From assembly GCA_027924645.1 (NCBI GenBank), contig BSBN01000233.1, forward strand, positions 9,504,501 through 9,568,500: a stretch of DNA of 64,000 bases. The letters are read 5' to 3'. Made by a program: the position numbers and the translations under genes. Positions 1 to 10,830 of the stretch are shown piece after piece; the stretch's first letter is position 1; each line of letters opens with the position of its first letter. A model generated the notes under the pieces. The model saw only the letters and a list, made by a program, of their open reading frames with translations, made no database searches and was not told the origin of the DNA. Origin of the DNA: Cunninghamia lanceolata (lineage: Eukaryota > Streptophyta > Pinopsida > Cupressales > Cupressaceae).

Positions 1-1627
1 GAAGCATCACTAGAAAACTGCATCTTCTTCCTTGCATCTTTTCTTTGCATATCGCATTGTATATACAAACATAGAATCACAAATATATAAACCATATGGA
101 ACTCAAAAGATTATGAAGCAAATCTGAATTTGACATCAGGTCTAGCCTTTGTATCTTTTCTTTCGCATATTGGCACATACAAGAAAAACATACATACAAG
201 TCGCGGACCCCAAAATGACTATTCGCTGTATTTGATTCCCCAATCATATCCACCTTGTATGTTTTTCCATTGCATATTTCCCTTGTATACTGCATATACA
301 ATCGCAGCATACATGCAAGTCATGAACTCCAACACTGGATTCATCAAATTTGACTTCCCATTCGGGTTCGCCTTACATATCGCTAATGTATCTTTCTTTT
401 GTATATCGCGTATACATGCAAAATATACAAACTACGGAACTGAACCATTTTATCAACTAGATTGTATGCTCATTTCAGATCCAACTTGTATATTAGGAAT
501 GTATATCTGATTATATATGCAAACATACAATCGCAAATATACAAGCGGTGAGCCCCATGCTTTGAATCGCTTTCCCTTACATCTATTGCTTTTATGTCCT
601 TCCTTTGTACATCGCTACTAATGTACATTCAACCATTGCATATGCATTTGCCCCTTTGTATGTTGGCACTTGTATCTTTGACTTGTATGTGTGAACATAC
701 AATCGCATATATACAAGCCACTATTCTGATATGCATTGGCCTTTGAATGTTCTGCCTTTATATGTGGTGAATGTACACTTCACTTGCATCTCGTACATAC
801 AAACCCCTTTCACTGTAGTGAATGCATGTTAGCCTCTTTGTATATGTGCCTTGTACATTCCCAATCTATGTCAGACATATAGTGGCCTTTGTATATGCCG
901 CCTACATTGTCCCCTGCATATTTGCTTGTATGCCGCCAATGCATCTTTTCCTTTGTACATGTTCCCCTTGTATGTAGCCATTGCATATCTAAGCATACAA
1001 CACAAATATAGATGCAAACCATCTCATACAAGTAGGGAATATTCTTAGAATCTATGATAGATTCCTCAATGCATATACAAACTCGATATACATTGCGAAA
1101 AGCATACAACCAATTTTTTACTATTTTTAAAGGCCGACTAAGATTTTTGATCCACCAATGTACATTTGAACCTGCATGTACATACAAATGGCCTTGTATA
1201 TACAAAGACACTTGCATGCAACTATTTTTTTGTATTTTTTGAACTGTGAAGGCCAAATGACTTAGAAAATTTTTGGGTTTGGAAGAAGAATGCCTGCAGA
1301 TGTATAATTGAAACCCAAAACCTAGGTGGGCACCACCACATATATTGGCGAATGTACATTTGAACATACATTGAAAAATGTATGTACAATTGCTAAGTAT
1401 AAAATTGAGATTTGTTTGCGATGGGAGGCTCCTGAAGATAAAGGGTTTCTGAGTTTTTCTGGGTTTTCTGCAAGGATTCTTCAGGCAAGATTTTTGGGAT
1501 TTTTTGGCAAATAATATCATGAGTATTTGGAAGTTTTAAGCTTTGTATGGACATTTTCTAAAGGATTTTTTAGGAAAATATAAGGTGAAGTATTTAACGC
1601 TGGACAAAGGAAAATAGGTCAATAGTT
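1..1627. repeat. degenerate TTGTATG/CATACAA-rich tract
   Basis: The whole stretch is built from short, imperfect copies of words such as TTGTATG, GCATATAC, CATACAA and CATTGCAT on both strands, spaced roughly 15 to 40 bases apart, so it reads like a decayed tandem or scrambled satellite-like array. The pattern fades after about 1400 into plain AT-rich sequence. Frames of up to 236 codons run through it (minus strand 810-1520), but their composition follows the repeat words and I see no domain. Similar word repeats (ATGCGCC type) occur in the leader and antisense intron of the Tat elements further right, so this could be the non-coding part of an older element; that is inference. It ends abruptly where the Gy-out pol fragment begins. 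Confidence 0.55.
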
Positions 1628-2979
1628 ACCTCAGGTAAACTACTTGGATACACAGTGTCCACCAATGGAATCGAAGTCGACCTAGCTAAAGTGAAAGCCA
1701 TCATGGAAATGCCACCTCCTAATAATCTCACTCAGCTAAGGTCTCTGCAAGGAAAACTACAATCTATCAGAAGGTTCATTTCTCAATTGGTAGACAAGTG
1801 CCACCCATTTTCCCACCTCCTACATAAGAATGTCCCTTTCAAATGGAATGATTCATGTGAATAGGCATTTCAACAGTTAAAAGAATATTTAATGAAACCA
1901 CCTGTAGTGATGCCACCAATTCAGGGTAAACCTCTATTGCTATATATCTTGGCCACACCAACAACCTGGGAGCTCTCCTCTCACAACAAAATTATGAAGG
2001 GAAAGAACAAATAATCTACTATATTAGTCAAACACTTGTTGGGTATGAACTGCAATACACACCAATTGAAAGAGCATGTCTCGCTGTGGTCTTCGTCTCA
2101 CAAAGTGGAGACATTACATGTTGTCACATTCTGTCAAACTAGTAGCAAAAATTGATCCACACAAGTACTTACTCAACAAGGTAGCCCTAATAGGTGGATT
2201 GTCCAAATGGGTCATGCTTCTTAGCAAATTTGACATTGAATATTTAGACAGGAAAGCAATAAAAGGCCAAGTACTTGCAGATCAACTGGCAGATGCACCG
2301 CTAATAGATGACAGCCGTTTGAGTTTTGAATTTCCAGACGAGTCTATCTTTCACATAACCACAACAACCTAGAAAATGTATTTCAATGGCTCATATACTC
2401 AACATGGATTAGGAGCAGGTATCTTGTTGATCACCCCTAGTGGCGACACCATTACTAAATCCTACAGATTACTCTTTCCCTACACTAACAATGTGGCAGA
2501 ATATGAAGCCCTAGTCATTGGCATCAAGCTAGTAGTTGAATGGAATATCTAAGAACTTCAAGTGTATGGTGACTCATAGCTGGTCACAAATCAAGTAAAT
2601 GATGACTACCAAACAAAAGATGAGAAATTAATCCCTTACAAACAGATGGTAGATGACTTCAAAGAATACTTTGTCAAGATCTCTTTTGAACAAATACCAA
2701 GGATTGAGAACAAAGCTGTAGATGCCATGGCAATGATTGCATCTCTCCTTGATATTCCAAATAATCAATCACGTTATGAGTTCTTGGTAGAGCCAGCGTC
2801 CTATCCTGCATACGACACCCCTGAATCCCATATCATTTGCCACATTGTTGGAACTGATTCCCCCCTCTATGGAAAAATATTTTCCTATCTTAAAAAGAAT
2901 ACCCTCCCACCTGATCTCTCCAGTAACCAAAAATGAATCTTCATCCGTCAGGCATCTTGATATGCTATTGTCGGCAATA
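1628..2979 (+). pseudogene. Gy-out pol fragment: end of RT, RNase H, second RNase H (Tat-type Ty3/gypsy)
   Basis: This is the left remnant of a Ty3/gypsy polyprotein. It starts inside the RT C-terminus (LGYTVSTNGIEVDLAKVKAI), runs through the connection region and the retroviral-type RNase H (about 1900-2370), and ends with a second RNase H (about 2371-2935) recognisable by NNVAEYEAL and IPRIENKAVDAMA. Two RNase H domains in a row mark the Tat/Ogre lineage. It matches 15230-16590 almost base for base. Stops (for example TAG at 1862) and small indels break the frame. Everything upstream of the RT C-terminus, including the 5' LTR, is missing. The integrase part resumes at 23562 on the far side of the inserted Gy-in element. 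Confidence 0.9.
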
Positions 2980-2984
2980 CCCTA
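2980..2984. repeat. target-site duplication CCCTA (left copy)
   Basis: The five bases directly before the 5' LTR of Gy-in are repeated directly after its 3' LTR (23562-23566). The Gy-out pol frame is continuous when the element and one copy are removed, which confirms the insertion point. Confidence 0.93.
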
Positions 2985-3016
2985 TGTATACACCTAAGAA
3001 TGACATGACTCTACTT

Positions 3017-3465
3017 AAATAAATATTGTAAATATTTATTTCATCTTCATATTCCTCTATCAATAAATAAATAAATTTATTTATTTATTTGATTCATTTC
3101 CTCCCACTTGATTAAATAAATTACATTTATTTAATTAATTTCATCTATATCAACCTTATTCTTCTAAATAATTAAATAATTTTAATTATTTAATTAAATC
3201 TTTTATTCTTCCAAATTTAAATAAAATGCAAATTTATTTAAATTAAAATCTCCAAAAATAAAATATATTAAATATTTTATTTATTCTTCCAAAATTATTT
3301 ACAAAATAATTAAATAAATCTATTTATTTAATTATGCTTTCTTATCTTCTAAAAATCTTCAATATCTTCTAAAAATAAATTCCTCTTGTCATACAAAAGC
3401 AAAAGTTGAGTTAAAGCAACTTTAAAGCAACTTTGCTCTTAAATTAGAAAAATATATTCTAATTT
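3017..3465. repeat. eight serial AT-rich inverted repeats in LTR U3
   Basis: At least eight short palindromes follow one another. Examples of arms are AAATAAATATT/AATATTTATTT (3017-3041), AATAAATAAATAAA with its complement (3062-3089), ATTAAATAAA/TTTATTTAAT, AATTAAATAATT/AATTATTTAATT, AATTTAAATAAA/TTTATTTAAATT, AAATAAAATAT/ATATTTTATTT, AATTAAATAAA/TTTATTTAATT and AAATTAGAA/TTCTAATTT (3441-3465). Arms are 9 to 14 bp and loops 0 to 7 bases. The same order is kept in the other two LTRs of the family. Confidence 0.85.
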
Positions 3466-3621
3466 AAGAAAATGAAAACTCATCCTCATCAAGAAAGTAG
3501 TTAACTCAACAAAGCTTCTTTCTGAATGACACATGTCCTTCTATTCGCGCACGTTCTCTCAAACATTCTCCTCCATTGATCTTGTCATTTCTTCTTCACT
3601 ATTGATCTTCTCTCACACAAC

Positions 3622-3630
3622 TATATAAAT
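3622..3630 (+). promoter_or_regulatory. TATA box of Gy-in 5' LTR
   Basis: TATATAAAT lies at the U3 end, just before the less AT-rich R/U5 part. The equivalent sites in the other LTRs are TATAAATA at 23183-23190 and 30265-30272, so the core is conserved. The element transcript should start about 30 bases downstream. Confidence 0.7.
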
Positions 3631-4006
3631 ACATCCCTCTTCTTCTTCATTTGCTATCCAACTTTCAAGTAAACTTATGCTACAGGAACTATAGCGCGCC
3701 ATTGGCACCCCCATCTCCATACTATCTTTCATCCATTGCATTTTGTGTTGAAGATCATCTTCAACACAAATAAGTATTTGAGCCATCTCTCCTTCTCATA
3801 TTGAGGAATCGAAGCAAGGAAGCAAGCTTCCTGAGGGTCATCTTCATCACCAAAGGATCAAGAAAGAGTAGGCAAACAATGGAAGTTGCAAGGTAAAAGG
3901 TTGTAAGTATCTCATTTCTTATTTTAATTCCTTTTTATCTTCATATTTCATTGACGTTTGGGTTTTTAATATTCATTTGATAATCCCATTTTTACCCTTA
4001 CATTTC

Positions 4007-4026
4007 TGGCACCCACCATGGGGCTC
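4007..4026 (+). other. primer binding site, tRNA-Lys type
   Basis: Four bases after the LTR comes TGGCACCCACCATGGGGCTC. From memory, the 3' end of plant tRNA-Lys(CUU) reverse-complements to TGGCGCCCACCGTGGGGCTC, which differs only by two G-to-A changes. The assignment depends on my recall of the tRNA sequence. Confidence 0.75.
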
Positions 4027-4069
4027 TTGCCCCTAATCTAATCAAAATCTGAGTTTCTTAGTGAAAGGT

Positions 4070-4450
4070 TCCATACATGTGTTGTATAGGCTTCTGACAG
4101 CTTCATCCGATGCATACATCTTCTGAGTCGGTGTATTTATCTCCTTTCACAGCGCATATAGTCTTCTGTCGCATATACCTCCCAAGCTGGTGCATCTACT
4201 CATTGTTCCAGTGCTTTTACAGTTACGGCACACATATTCCCTGTTCTGGTGCTTCTACTTCCTATCCTCACACCTATGTAACTCTGGCGCATGCACCCTA
4301 CCTTACGGTGCTTTCATACTATCTCATGATGCATTTGTTAAAACGATGCTTCTATCTCATCTTCCTACACTTTTGACATCTGTCTTAGCGCATCTGTAAA
4401 ACGACACTTGCATGCTCTATTTCTGTGCATACAGACTGCATAGCGGTGCA
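4070..4450. repeat. ATGCGCC/GGTGCATCT word-repeat block in leader
   Basis: Short units ending in variants of GGTGCATCTACT, GCGCATATA, GGCGCATG and GATGCTTCTATCTC recur about every 35 to 45 bases. Frames through it (for example 4110-4376) are side effects of the repeat. A second, shorter block is at 5640-5800, and a related block lies in the antisense intron at 21770-22020. Confidence 0.55.
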
Positions 4451-4899
4451 TCTAATTTCTCATTAGGGTTCTTAGATTTTCTAGTGATTTTTCAGGTTGA
4501 TCCTAACATTTGTCTTGTAGGATTAGAGGCTGGAATAGATGATTTAGCTGCATTGGTTAATTCACTTAGATTAATTAAGGAAAAAAGTAAAAAAATGCAT
4601 GCATACAAATCTCACATAGACTTTACTAGGAGGACAGTAACTGAACCACTGCTATCTTTGCATTGTTGCTTTCTTTCCTAGTTTAGAACATTGCTATCTC
4701 GTAAATAGAATGAACATTGCTATCTTTTAAAACACTTCAAAGTTAACAAACATGTGAGTGCACAAGTAGATAGCCCATTTAGTTTTTTTTTTCTTTTAAC
4801 TAGGTTTAGATAAATCAGTGTCTTTTGTGATTGTTGAATGATAATATGCTTATGCTCTCCCCTTTACTAGGTGACCAGAATGCCAGACTTGTTATTCCC

Positions 4900-5130
4900 T
4901 TTGTATAACCTTTAAAGGGGCCTGCCCTTGGATTCCCACCTGTCCAAGTGGGAATGACCCTAAGTGGTAACAGGCTAAATCCAAGCCCTACCAATCCACT
5001 TAAAATAAATTGTTCTTGAGGCGAAAGCCTATTGTAACAAGTGCTGCTGTGTTACACCAATGGCCAACCTCCCCCGAAACCCCCCAAGGGATAACCCTTG
5101 GAGGCTGGGAGACTCCATAACGGAGAGTAA
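4900..5130 (+). other. hairpin-rich structured segment of the leader RNA
   Basis: Four stem-loops lie close together in the sense strand. Arms ATTCCCAC/GTGGGAAT (4932-4939 with 4948-4955) enclose an 8-base loop. TTGTT/AACAA (5010-5014 with 5036-5040) encloses AGGC-GAAA-GCCT with a GNRA loop (5019-5030). CCAAGGG/CCCTTGG (5084-5090 with 5095-5101) has an ATAA loop. CTCC/GGAG (5113-5116 with 5122-5125) follows. The segment is GC-richer than its surroundings. A packaging, dimerisation or translation role in the genomic RNA is possible but inferred only from structure and location. Confidence 0.6.
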
Positions 5131-6264
5131 TGCCACCACATGTGTAACCACTCAAATGGTTTCCTTGACTACTTAGCCACTTGTTTAGTATACCAAAAAC
5201 TCCTATTTGTTGACACAAAAGGCAGAGCCTTTGAAGCGGCCCCGATTCATGCGATTCTTAGTAGAGGTAGCAAGGACAATCCTAAGGTTTGGTGGGGGTA
5301 TGAGCCTAAGGAAACCTAGATCTAGTATGTGTGAGAAGTGAGTGCCATGGAGGGGAGCTGTTGCTACTAGATTCTGGAGCTACATGCTTTGATTATGCAC
5401 AGCCAAGGGATTCAACAAATACTGTCCTATCCAGCCTAGGTTGTACTTGTTCTTGAGTCAAAAAGTCCAAAATACAAAAAAAATAAAAAAAGATAAAAAT
5501 AAAAACTTCTATGTGCTTGCTATGCCTTTTGCCATAATTGAAACTCAACATTCAAGAAAAGAACAAGTTTTCACCCAAAAACAGAAAAAATCTTGAAAAA
5601 CATATGGAAATTCTGCAAAAAAACCAAACTGAAAAACCAGAACGATGCTTTTGATTCGACCTACAGCGCATTTGCATAGACTTAGGGTGCATATGCTATC
5701 TATTGTAGCATATTTACGCATTACTAGAGTTGTGCATTTGATCCGACTTGTGGTGCTTTTGAACTCTATTCCAGTGCATTTAACTGCTGCACATTCAAAC
5801 CAGAGAACTATTCCGTACCTTCCAAGAAAAAAATTGTCAACTTGTCAAAATCCATTTCAAACCTATCTAAATTGTTCCAAAATCTGATCAAAATCATGCA
5901 AATTAACCATCTTTCTCTTCTTTCACACCATAACTGCTTTTCGTCATCCAAAATCTCGTAAAATTCTTCCAAAATCGAACAAGGTTAGAACCAAGCTATT
6001 CTTGATCACATCACAATCTCAAACAAACCTAGTGAGTCTCCACTATCAAGGATAACTTATCCTTCTCTATCGGAACTCCACTAGTGTCTTGTGCAAGACT
6101 AGTCCACATCAAGTAAATGGATTTCTATCATCCTTACTTCGACTATCGTTTTGTATACCCAACTTGTTTGACACCAACATTAATCTAAGGAGAACCTTGC
6201 TCAAACCTTGTCACATTCTAGCACCTTGCTCAAACTCATTTCATCCCATCTCTCATCACCTTGC

Positions 6265-8031
6265 ATGGTCTTAACAAGATTACAAAAACAAAAACAAATT
6301 GAAATGGCTGAGAAAACTATCCCAAACTCTCACGAAAGTGATGAGGAAATCTCTATGGAAGAGGTCCTCCAAACGCAGCAAGACCAAAGATTTCAACACT
6401 TAATGGATAGAGTACTTACCCAAGATCCTACCAAATTATTTTTACACCTAGCACATCTAGGAGTCAAGCTCCCTAAAGATTTTGATGTGGAAGCTCTAAA
6501 AGAATCTAAGGAAGAAAGACACCCTGAGGGAAGCACGCATGAGGAAATACCTGCAGACGAAAACAAAGCAACCACTGATTCTACGGATGCCTTGAGCTGA
6601 ATGACCCAACAAATCCAAGCTTTACAACAACAATTCATGGACATGCAAATAGGAGCATCCACTAAACATTACTCCCTAGAGGATATTTCACCATATCCTT
6701 TTGATAGAACCTTGATCATGATACCTTTCCCCTCTAAATTTGAGGTACCAAAATTTGATAAATATCAAGGAAAGCGTGATCCAAGGGACCACATTAGGGA
6801 ATTCAATGCTACTTGTCTTGAAGTCGCACACAATGATACTTACCTTATGCGACTATTTCCATGAAGCTTCTGAGGACAAGCCATGGAGTGGTTTTCTAGA
6901 CTACCACCTGGCATTAAAACATTTAACAAACTTGTGGACAAATTTCTCACACTTCTCCTATAATATTGAGCATGACACCTCAGTCATAGATCTTTGAAAC
7001 ACCAAGCAAAAAGGTGGAGTCTTTCACTGCCTTCCTACAAAGATGGAGACAACTGGCAAGTAAGTGCCCACATCAAATGCCTAAAAAACAAATGCTGGAA
7101 ATGTTTGTCCATAACTTACAAACTGACCTATGCTATCAGATACAAGTCCAATGTCCTACTTCCTTTAGCAAGGTCATTGAGATGGGTCTAATCATCGAAA
7201 AAGCTTTAATCGTAAAAGGTCAAATAAAGCTCTATAAGGACACTCCTAGTACCAATAGCAACGTAGATAAACTAAGATTCTGGACAAAGAATAAAAATGT
7301 TGTGAATGATGGGGTGGTAGATGCCAAAAATGTGGCACTTAAGCAACCAATATTCAACTTATCAACTCCTCAAAATAACCCCCATAAAACAAACGAAAAA
7401 ACACTGAATCTCAGTTTACAAATTTTCAACCTACGAGAAAATTCACACCTTTGGGAGAATCATTGGAAACTGCCCTACGGAAGTTAGTCACAAGTAAGAT
7501 CATAACACTTCCAACTACATGGGAATATGAACCAAAATTCAAACCTCATTGGTGGAATGACGACTTTTGTGAGTTCCACCGAAACAAGGGGCACAAAACC
7601 AACAACTGCATTGCACTCAAACACACTATCCAAGACTTGATTGGACAAAACAAAGTGTCACTTGATGGACATACCTCTAATAGTGATCATCGGGCATTCA
7701 AGGATCCTCTTCCCAACTATGAGCAGGTAGGACCTTCCAACCAAAACAATAGTGGATCTAACAATGCAAATTACACAAACATCAACTTTGACTATGTTTT
7801 TAACCACATCTTAGAATGTGATTCACACATCAATGAGATCACTATAAACAAAGATCCAGATTGTAATGTTACCATCCGCAGTAATAGAGTCACTCTTAGA
7901 GGAGCCTCTGCCCCTCCAGCTAATCAATACAGTATCTTGGATTAGCTACATAAGACACGGCACATATCTCCATTCTGGAACTTCTGCGTCTATCTCCGTC
8001 CCATAGGGCCATTCCTGACAAAGCTTTAGCA
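6265..8031 (+). pseudogene. Gy-in GAG (Tat-type capsid/nucleocapsid), degraded
   Basis: The frame opens at the ATG at 6265 (MVLTRLQKQKQ). An acidic N-terminal part is followed by the Retrotrans_gag-like core from about 6745 (VPKFDKYQGKRDPRDHIREF, later KCPHQMPKKQMLEMFVHNL), broken by an in-frame TGA at 6598 and by frame changes near 6860, 6960 and 7420. Near the C-terminus is a single zinc knuckle with the unusual spacing C-x2-H-x4-H-x4-C (CEFHRNKGHKTNNC, 7568-7609), a form seen in Tat-type GAGs. The coding continues past the TAG at 7943 to the NA1 insertion at 8036 and resumes at 12642 with the protease, so GAG and protease were one frame. It would form the virus-like particle and bind the RNA. 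Confidence 0.88.
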
Positions 8032-8036
8032 GAAGC

Positions 8037-9126
8037 TATTGGCAAGAGACACTATATGGATTCATGATTGTTGTCATTGATGGCAACAAAGTTCATCCCA
8101 CACATCCGCAGGACATGGTGTGTCTCTACCGGAAGTCAGAATAAAGAATGTGGTGGTCCGGTAAACAAGAACAGAGCATATGACAAGGTCCGACAGATAG
8201 GTCTGGATCTCTTAGAGGAAGTATCTTGGTGAAATGTAGATTTGTGGAAGTAAAGAGTACTACCTTGAGTGATAGATTCCAAGGTTTTAGCCTCTGGTGA
8301 TAGATGAGGAAAAAGATATGAATAGTTGAGTACCGGATTCCTAAGTGATAGTATGAACAGAGGAAGAACTGACTGACAGAACATTAGACTACTTTCTGAA
8401 TGTGTTACTAATGGTGTTAAAAGTTATCAAGGCATGAATCATGTTTGGCCAACATGAGTAATGATTTCTACAAGCATATACTTGATCCGCATTACTTGAT
8501 GTGTAAGGATTCAGCCGACATAAAAGAGTTTGTGAGAAGATTGACTGTTCTGGGTGCCGACTAGAAAGATAATGAAATCACTTGTGCAGATATATATATA
8601 GGATGGATTTAGTTGTGAGAAGTGTTGTGGTGATATGTGATATGTGAATAAAAGCAGAGCAGAGTAGAATTAGTAAGGAAGGTCCGGTATGTGAAAGGAA
8701 AGCAGCATAAGAGAAGAGGAAAGATGAAGTGCAGCAGATCAGTGTACTGAGCCTAACCGGAACTAAACTCCAGCATATGTGGATGCCTCCAATCAGTTCA
8801 AGTATTGTATAACACTCTTTTGTAGATAGTGTGTCTCTTGTAGGTAGTGTGCCTCCTTGTGAGCAGTGTGCTTGGGCAGTGAGCCCTAATTGGCAAGTGC
8901 CATTTTTGTATTTCCTTATTCTTCTAACAGAGAATAATCTTTGGGTTAATCACCCCGTGGCTTTTTCCCTTAATAGGGTTTCCACATCAAAAATACTGTG
9001 TCATGTGTTTTTCCATTTCATGATAATGTTTGCTTGTTTGAATTAATGCTGTATTGATTACTAAGAAAGTTCAGAAAGAAGAAATAATTAGAATAACTGA
9101 TTCACCCCCCCTCTCAGTTATCAACA
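8037..9126 (+). repeat. NA1 5' LTR (1090 bp)
   Basis: The right 646 bases (8481-9126) are repeated at 11994-12636. The left 444 bases have no counterpart in the 3' copy, yet the target duplication sits outside them, so they belong to the element. It ends with CTCTCAGTTATCAACA directly before the PBS. Confidence 0.75.
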
Positions 9127-9128
9127 AT

Positions 9129-9140
9129 TGGTATCAGAGC
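9129..9140 (+). other. primer binding site, initiator tRNA-Met
   Basis: TGGTATCAGAGC, the classical plant initiator-methionine PBS, two bases after the NA1 5' LTR. A conserved block ending in CTTGAGGAAGATCTGGGA follows, shared with elements C and F. Confidence 0.93.
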
Positions 9141-9191
9141 TAAGTTCCTCCTAACAGAGTCTAATAGCTTGAGGAAGATCTGGGAGTCCAA

Positions 9192-10202
9192 ATGGATGCA
9201 TATGGTTTAAGGGAGCAACTCAAGACTACCCTTGAGGATCTTGAACAGTCAAACTCTGAAGTCGATGAATTAAAGAAAAGACTCAAATAGGCTGATGATT
9301 TCATGAGAGAACTAAAAGACAAATTAAGTCTCTCTATGAAAAAGAGAAACGAGCTGCTTCAGCAATTGGCAAGACAAGGTGAAGAAAGTAATGCAAATGA
9401 AGAGCTGACTAAGAAAACCAAGTTATGTGAAAAGTTATCAAAAGAAATCATTATGGTAAGACATGAAATGGAATCAAGAGTTATAAAGTTTACTCAAGAA
9501 GTTGAAGAGAAAAGAAAAACTGAAGATAATCTAAGACAATCTCTCAAGGAGAAATTAGAAGATTGCCACCAGATGGATAGAATCATCAGATATCTTGAAT
9601 CTGATCTTGAAGATGCTAAAAATAATGAAGAAAAACTTGAGGATCAAATTGTCTCTCTAAAAAGGGATCTTCAAACAGCAAATGAGTATAAAGAGAAATT
9701 CAAGATAAGTTCTGCTCAACTTGAAGTTCTTCTTGGAAGTCAAAAGAAGGTAGATGACAAGTGTGGTTTGGGATATGAGAAAGGAGAAAGCTCCAGATCT
9801 GGTCAAAAGAATTTTGGATTAGAAAATCCAAGGAACAGGCCTAGAAGACCTCTAGTAAGACAGCCTAATGCTCAAAGATATCCATCCTTCAATGGATACT
9901 ACTACAATTGCAATCACTTTGGTCACAAAGCTAATCAGTACAGAAAGAGAATGAATCAGACTAATTCATCCTTCTTCGGACAATGTTTTAACTGCAAAAG
10001 GTATGGTCACAAGTCTCATGAATGCAGAAATATGCAAATGAACAAATCATTCAATGGTAGATGCTTTACATGCAATAGAGTAGGTCATATGGCTAATCAA
10101 TGCAGATTAAGAGGATATCAGTCAAATATGCAAAGAAATGTTGTTTGCCAAATCTGTAATAGGTCCGGTCATAATGCAAAAGTCTATAGAAGAAAGAATT
10201 AG
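9192..10202 (+). CDS. NA1 ORF1: coiled-coil protein with four zinc knuckles
   Basis: The frame opens at ATG 9192 (MDAYGLREQLKTTLEDLE), 51 bases after the PBS, and reaches TAG at 10200 with one internal stop (TAG at 9288, in a spot where glutamine would fit). About 336 codons. Residues 1-190 are charged heptad-like coiled coil. Then come a basic linker and four CCHC-type knuckles: K1 about 9899-9940 (two cysteines replaced by tyrosine), K2 CFNCKRYGHKSHEC (9984-10025), K3 CFTCNRVGHMANQC (10062-10103), K4 CQICNRSGHNAKVY (10146-10187, last cysteine lost). The position after the PBS suggests a GAG-like RNA-binding role, but no capsid domain is visible. A clear relative is in element C (43391-44408), where it lies behind integrase. 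The homology continues past the stop to about 10440. Confidence 0.82.
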
Positions 10203-10830
10203 GACAAAAGAGGTCCGGTATATCAAGATAAGGGTAAACAAAAGATGAATGAGGATGAAGTTAAAAATGAGATGAGCAAGATTTGGGTGAAGAAAAGTAC
10301 TGAGAATGTAGAGGTTGGATCCGCACAAGACTCTGGTGCTGATATTCCTTTCGGAAACTAAAAAGTGAGCTCTGGCTCAGGGGGAGACACAAAGAAAACC
10401 TTGTTCCCCCAGCCAGTCAATTGGTGCCGGAACTGGCACAAGAAGAGTTGCAGATTGAAGGAGTCATAAGGGATATATTCAAACAAACTGTGGTTAAGAT
10501 TTGGAAGATCCACAAGATGTTTAAAGATCAGGGTTGATCCAGTTCTTCAAATCACCCGAATAAGGAAAACCAGAATAATGTAGGTTGAGCATTTATTGCA
10601 ATCTGATATTAGGGCTTGTGGAGCAATATAAGGGTTTTTCATCAATCACTTGTTCATTCTGCACTCAAGAAGAAATGAAAAGCGGAACTCTGCAACAAAA
10701 TTCCTTAAATTCATCGAAGATCACCTGCAGAAGTCATTACTTCCAGAGATCAATCCAACCAACTCTATGAAACCGATAGGCGCAAAAGGTATTTTCCATT
10801 CTCAAATATCTCACTGCAAATCTCTTGATA
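10203..10830 (+). other. spacer between NA1 ORF1 and ORF2
   Basis: The first 160 bases still read as a lysine/glutamate-rich tail (NEMSKIWVKKSTENVEVGSA) that aligns with EEMNKVWVKKETNEGRDESA in element C, so ORF1 once extended beyond its present stop. A stretch with GGCTCAGGGGGAGAC and CCCCCAGCCAGTCAATTGGTGC (10375-10432) also matches C at 44417-44480. From 10450 to 10830 I see nothing recognisable. Confidence 0.6.

Larger units (their letters stand above)
2985..4002 (+). repeat. Gy-in 5' LTR
   Basis: It begins TGTATACACC and ends CCCTTACA. The U3 part (to about 3600) is extremely AT-rich and built from serial inverted repeats. A TATA box lies at 3622-3630. The R/U5 part (about 3650-4002) is more GC-balanced. 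It is the same length as 22544-23561 and about 96 percent identical to it, and clearly related to 29633-30646. Confidence 0.94.
4027..6264 (+). other. long untranslated leader of Gy-in
   Basis: About 2.2 kb between the PBS and the first GAG methionine. It contains two blocks of ATGCGCC/GTGCAT-like word repeats (4070-4450 and 5640-5800), a hairpin-rich block (4900-5130), and otherwise low-complexity AT-rich sequence (4680-4860, 5460-5640, 5800-6260) in which I see no coding sign. A leader this long is common for Tat/Ogre elements. In some of them it carries an extra sense ORF; none is intact here. Confidence 0.7.

Noticed and set aside
810..1520. 236-codon open frame on the minus strand
   Set aside because: It lies inside the TTGTATG/CATACAA word field, its residues follow the repeat words (Cys, His, Tyr, Ile rich) and no domain is visible. 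Repeats without stop words produce such frames.
4007..4026. tRNA gene at the PBS
   Set aside because: Only about 20 bases complement a tRNA 3' end; no cloverleaf can be formed from the flanks.
4110..4681. three short frames in the Gy-in leader
   Set aside because: They follow the GGTGCATCT repeat words and overlap each other in different frames.
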